64,000 nt of DNA from assembly GCA_000310025.1 (NCBI GenBank), contig FN649742.1, positions 4,929,772 to 4,993,771 of the forward strand. The letters run 5' to 3'. The stretch comes from Ectocarpus siliculosus (taxonomy: Eukaryota > Sar > Phaeophyceae > Ectocarpales > Ectocarpaceae). Positions 59,766 to 64,000 of this stretch are shown in pieces (position 1 is the first letter of the stretch; the number at the start of each line of letters is the position of its first letter). The position numbers and the translations under genes are program-made. A model generated the notes under the pieces. It saw only the letters and a list, made by a program, of their open reading frames with translations, was not told where the DNA came from and ran no database searches.

Positions 59766-61059
59766 TCTGGTTCCGCCGAAAATAACCAAACTGCCCCGCA
59801 TCCCACATCTGCGCCGAGCGAGAAGGAGCAGAGAAATAAGGGGGCGGAGAAGGCTGCCGAAGAGACACAGAATAATACGGAGTACGAGAGATGAGATGAG
59901 ATGCGTTTAGAGTGGAGGAGGGAGTAGCGGGAAAGGAGTGGGGCAGACTATATCGGGATATTTTGATATTTTCAACCGTCAATGGCGGAGCTGTGGCTGA
60001 CGGTGCTGCTGCAATACTGCAGTCTTTGTGTTTGTCCTGAGCCTATTTAGCTTTGACAAGCAAGGAGGTTCGCTTCTATCGGCGGGATGAGTCACATGTT
60101 AGGGGGGGGGGGGTACACGATACCGGGTAGAAGTCAACGCGAAGCACAACAGTAACAGCAACAACACCAAGTCGCGGAGACCCAAGAGTTCCGCGACGTC
60201 CTCTCCCTGCTTTCCATGTGCCGAGAAGAGCAAAGACAATCCGGCCAAGACTCTCGCTAACCCTAACGATCCCACCATCTGACTACCATCCACGGCAACA
60301 CCATCAGAACTCGTGTCCCCAAGGGACGGTGTCGTGTACGGCGCCCGGGTGAAGACTAGTCTACAATACACACTAATTTCAAGTTGTTGTGTCGCACTGG
60401 AACGCCGACCGCGAACAGGCCGTGGTCACACATAATATTAGAATACTCACTTTCCAAGTGCCTACCAGGACTTTCATCAGCAAGCAAGGCCGGGAGTTAC
60501 TTTGGCAACGCGCTGCAGCAAGCTTCTCGTACCTGGTCGAACCGTATGGACATACGGTCGAGGCACAGGAGAAACCGTTGCTGCGTGCAGTATATTGTGG
60601 GCCTCACCGTTCTCCTCACCTTGACGCGTTTGTTTCTGGTTGATGCTGTTGCTCGTATGCGGGGTGGCGATGTCGTGTTGGTTTGATGTGTGGGCAGGGC
60701 AGAGAGATAGACTAATTGTGAAACGGCAGAATGATAATGTGCGTTATTTGTTGGAAACTTGTGGGCCTGTGGGTCGCCTGAGGAAAACCTTTGCTAAAAA
60801 AAAAACTCCTTTTGACATTCCGTGGAAAAGAGCACACGTTTGCTGTGGAAAGTCGAATACGAAAGTCGAATACGAAAACGAGCGGAAGCTACAGAACACA
60901 TATAATTAGAGAGACGGAAGGACAGCTGTGGCCGCCCACCTTCGGTGGTGGCAGAGTGCAGTGGTGGCAGAGTGCATTGCACTCGCAACTTTATTGGACG
61001 GTTAAGGCTTAGCTTCAGCATAGGGAAAGGAAGAGTCTATGGTTGTGTGCAAGCCTCAT

Positions 61060-61710
61060 CTAATAGCTATGGCTTGCTCACTTGATCAAACAAGATGTTT
61101 GCCGGTGGTTCTGGGGTAGCACATACCCGGTACATTGCCTATGAGAAATGATGTGGCGCTCTTTTCTGGGGAACCCCATTTAACGTACGCCCGCTGGCGA
61201 CAAGCCGACACGAGCGAGGTAAATTCAGAGGGCATAAGGGAGATCAGGATCAGAAGGGAAAAACGAGTGTTCGTACACGTGAGCAGGTTAGTGGTACCCA
61301 GTCGGGGAACAGAGCAAACGGCGGGGCAGTTGCCCTGATGATGGAGTTGATGTATTTCATGCGATGCTGCCCGATGACGCACCACTATCCTCGTACTGCG
61401 GCCCGAAAAGATGAAGAGGTATGACCAGGCTCTGCGAAGCTGAGGCGTGATCTAAAGGGATTTTCATTGCGCTCCTTCGGATTGGGGAGGCCTACACCCT
61501 TGCGCTGGGGACGAGCTTTCGGACTGAGCGGTAGGGAGGTCGATGTCAGATTCGTACAAGCCTATACGAGTAGTAAACAATGTGGAGGATTCGCGACGGG
61601 TGTCTCGTATGCTAGGAGGTAAGCGAGACAACCAGGAGAGTGCACGGTGTGGGGTACCTTCCAGAGACTTTGTTTATCGCATTGTGTAAAATAATAAATG
61701 GTTGAGTACC
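61060..61710 (+). pseudogene. Tyrosine recombinase remnant, copy 2
   Basis: Paralogous to 53800-54445 but more decayed: single-base deletions split the RIGEA and GTSFRTER parts. The tail NNVEDSRRVSRMLGGK keeps the family pattern after SYK. RNDVALFSGEPHLTYARWRQ marks the upstream part. Confidence 0.5.
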
Positions 61711-62365
61711 ATTTGGTTGGGGGCTTGTTCGTCTGAGGTGCTACGTACGTACAGTAGGAAGACTTGCCTCCTCCGGAAAGAGAAACGCTGGCAGCTGCAA
61801 TACGGTAGGATAGGTGTAGAAGGCGTCCGCGAGAAACATATCTAACATCAGTCAGTGTGGTTTCTCTCTCTTTCCCCTAGCTAAAAAAGACATTGTTTGT
61901 TCCCAAGAGGAAACAAACTCGGAAGCAAGCTAAAAAGCAGGTTTGATGAGACGTGGACGGTGCAAACCGTTGTTTAAATAAAACCAACTGCCAGAGTCGT
62001 TTTGGTCCCGTATTTTGGGATACTGGACTAAATCAGGAGATATGGCGGATCCGTTGGGATTGGTCACTGTCTCGGATTGTTCACGTGCACGGAAAACGCA
62101 CGCTGGTCAGCGCACAGTAGTTGAACAGAGAGAGAGAGGGATACTGAGGATTGGCCAGCTGGGGGGGCAACATGTTGCGTTAGTTCCCGCCCACAAACCC
62201 CTTTTTTATACCTTCCCGTACAACATACAAGGCTCTCGTTCGGGAATTTGGTAATTTGCCTCCCGGGGCGACGCAAGAGGACCGACATGGCCAATGCCAT
62301 CATGGTTTGCATCGTTGAGTCGCAACGTTCGGTAGTGCCGGTTTTCTGTACAAACTGCAGAATTT

Positions 62366-62994
62366 TACGTCATGTGCGGGGCGATTGTTTTGGTCTCACC
62401 TGGACTTCCGCGGTACCCCACTGAGTTTGATCGTTCGCTCCAATATGCTTGTACCGTGTTGCTCATATGGTGTGTGGGCACGTGTGAGTGTTGCGCAGGG
62501 ACAAATAGTCTTCCTGTTTACGCAGATAATATCTGTGTGCTTCCTGCGCTGGCTTTTTGGTTTGGAATGGCTCCCCGCGAAATAGATCCAGTCGCGGCAA
62601 CTTTAGGCGTCGATTGAACGTGACGCGGGTGCCTGGCGGTCCTCGGGAATGCTCAGTAATATAGCGACGAGCCTCCTGCGTGCTCCTGAGAACGAACCAC
62701 GATAAAAGATTGCCTACCACGACAAAGAGTTGTGCCAAAGCACGAAAAACATACATCGAAATGATACATACACATATGGCTGCACCAGGAGGGGTTACGC
62801 AGGACGACGGCCAAAACAAGAGGCTTTTCTCCGCCTACCTCTGCGGTGGTTGCCTTAATTATTATTATGAGAAGGATGTAGCCTTTTCCTCGTCAACCAA
62901 CCGTCAACTCGAATGATTGCGTACACGTTGTTTTTTTGTTGTTGTTTCCACACCGTTTGGCCTATTAGAACTATGATAAAAAAATCCCAGTTCG
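62366..62994. other. Flank of repeat copy 2, no gene seen
   Basis: Short frames only, including an 81-codon plus frame from 62372 without recognisable motifs. Confidence 0.3.
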
Positions 62995-63075
62995 TGTGAC
63001 TGCACCGAGATTCGAAACCGCGTCCCACAACGTCAGCAGATTGCGAGGTTTCCTCCGGAGCCACTCAACCACTGT
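62995..63075 (-). pseudogene. tRNA-like sequence (Ser/Leu type), degenerate
   Basis: The minus strand reads GTGGTTGAGTGGCTCC (A-box region typical of class II tRNAs) and, about 45 bases on, GGTTTCGAATCTCGG (B box with one extra T). Acceptor-stem pairing is not convincing. It could be a tRNA pseudogene or the head of another SINE. Confidence 0.4.
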
Positions 63076-63719
63076 TGTCTGATTGGGATGGAGAAGTCAA
63101 TAGTTAAACCTGAATCCTGGGACCAATCTGGATCAGTAGTCAAAAACACTGTCTGAACATCCATAATTTAGCGTTGTACAGTGCTCCATGCCCAATTGTT
63201 CCAAAAGACGTTCAGATATGTACATTCATGGCATCACTCAACAGCTTCTCACTGTCCACTTTATTTTAATCATGTAAAATGTACCAAACTCGTCATTTTT
63301 GTAGTGAAGGACCTCGCGAAAACCCGCAAAAGGGCGTTCCTCTCTACAAACCTCAAGCTAGCCCAAGTCCTTCTACCCGTGCTCCCACAGATGCGTGTCA
63401 TGTAATCTGCAAGTCTCTCTGTTGTACCAGTTCGACGCCCACGCAGTATGTGACGCTGCCAACTTACTGCCTATCAACGTCCACGTGACTCATCAACGTC
63501 AGGAGCAAGAAGCAAGAGTAAGGGGCGGTCGATTTTCTCCTCTGTAGCTATCGTCTTGCGCAGCCGCTATAAATACACGCCACGAACATCTCAGCCATCG
63601 ACACCATCCAAGACTAAACAGAGACAGGGAATTATGCACTGCATTTGATGATGCGGCGACTCGTCATCGATGCCATGTTTCGTAACAACCATCCGTCTCA
63701 CACCGATGGCCTACGGTCA
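63076..63719. other. Intergenic; possible promoter near the right edge
   Basis: CTATAAATA near 63567-63575 is a good TATA box on the plus strand, followed within about 70 bases by an ATG. No plausible coding frame follows before the repeat at 63720. It may be the promoter of a repeat. Confidence 0.3.
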
Positions 63720-64000
63720 TGAGTCAAGGCGGAAGCGCCGCCCAGATGTCGCTCGTCAGAATGGCGTCGGCGACTTGCCCGAAAACCGGGTCTTTCATCG
63801 GCGGCCTGAGCTCCTGTTCCCAGGTACATGGCTTCTGTGTTGGCTGTACCTGCTGTACATGGCTCGGGGAAGAGAAGAAACAGAACGTCGACAATGTTCA
63901 TCATGCCATCGTAGCAAAGACGAGAGGAGACCAATCATCGCCTCCGTTCAAGATATTCATGTTGGTGATGCCTGGGGGAGAGGTTACTTGCGTATTGATT
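63720..64000 (-). repeat. Segmental repeat E module, copy 3 (cut by right edge)
   Basis: The minus strand reads TSPPGITNMNILNGGDDWSP and, one frame on, TWEQELRPPMKDPVFGQVAD and ILTSDIWAALPP, matching copy 1 at 34830-35145. Two adjacent TGA codons replace Trp-Gln of copy 1, so it is a pseudogene fragment. Confidence 0.7.

Larger units (their letters stand above)
56690..62365 (+). mobile_element. Segmental repeat A-B-C-D, copy 2 (with a 1.05-kb insertion)
   Basis: A (56690-58110) matches 38240-40440; B (58340-58640) matches 51400-51650; C (59755-60660) matches 51880-52740; D (60640-62365) matches 53400-55180. The insertion 58676-59726 is absent from copy 1 and flanked by the 11-base direct repeat TGCTCCGCAGC (58665-58675, 59727-59737). 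A frame at 60640-60909 (VKRQNDNVRYLLETCGPVGR) and one at 60389-60643 (SYLVEPYGHTVEAQEKPLLR) are the best-preserved coding pieces of the family. Function unknown. Confidence 0.65.

Noticed and set aside
29414-64000. Integrated phaeovirus (giant virus) segment
   Set aside because: No capsid, polymerase, helicase or other core viral gene could be read. The region is explained by retroelements and segmental repeats.

Overview
The window looks like nuclear DNA of a photosynthetic stramenopile, most likely a brown alga of the Ectocarpus type. This is inferred from three things: intron-rich genes with GT-AG (once GC-AG) introns of several hundred bases, chloroplast proteins with a signal-peptide-first N-terminus, and a G+C-rich gene region followed by AT-richer repeats. 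No bacterial operon, CRISPR array or rRNA gene is visible.

Left half (1-29 kb), conserved genes. From left to right: the N-terminal part of a GBF1/GNOM-type ARF exchange factor (minus, runs off the left edge); a small plastid-targeted protein (plus, divergent from it); an LPA3-like photosystem II accumulation factor (plus); a complete seven-exon UDP-glycosyltransferase (minus, convergent with LPA3); and a complete dynamin-related GTPase of the DRP1/Dnm1 clade (plus, divergent from the glycosyltransferase). I placed exon boundaries by hand; the intron phases agree across the ARF-GEF, LPA3 and glycosyltransferase genes and across all of dynamin except one Gly/Pro-rich stretch. The genes serve separate jobs (Golgi traffic, plastid biogenesis, glycosylation, membrane fission) and are not a pathway.

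Right half (29-64 kb), a repeat landscape. It contains a decayed Ty3/gypsy pol fragment; a tRNA-headed SINE with A and B boxes and a poly(A) tail, plus a 5'-truncated copy whose empty site is preserved in a paralogous repeat; a miniature LTR element (41375-42407) and a related solo LTR (56233-56501) whose LTRs share paired stem-loops; a 663-666 bp tandem array; and a large divergent segmental family (34-40 kb, 50.5-55.2 kb, 56.7-62.4 kb, 63.7 kb to the edge). Two copies of that family carry remnants of a tyrosine recombinase. A short A-tailed retroposon of about 100 bp recurs at least six times. The 3' end of the dynamin gene has a second copy 26 kb downstream.

Two small genes stand out inside the repeats: a 41-codon basic protein at 37115-37240 (minus) and a three-exon fragment at 44286-44678 (plus) with a membrane segment. 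I see no clear new multi-gene system. The most unusual material is the tyrosine-recombinase repeat family with its internally inverted module, and the LTR stem-loops with apparent base-pair compensation.
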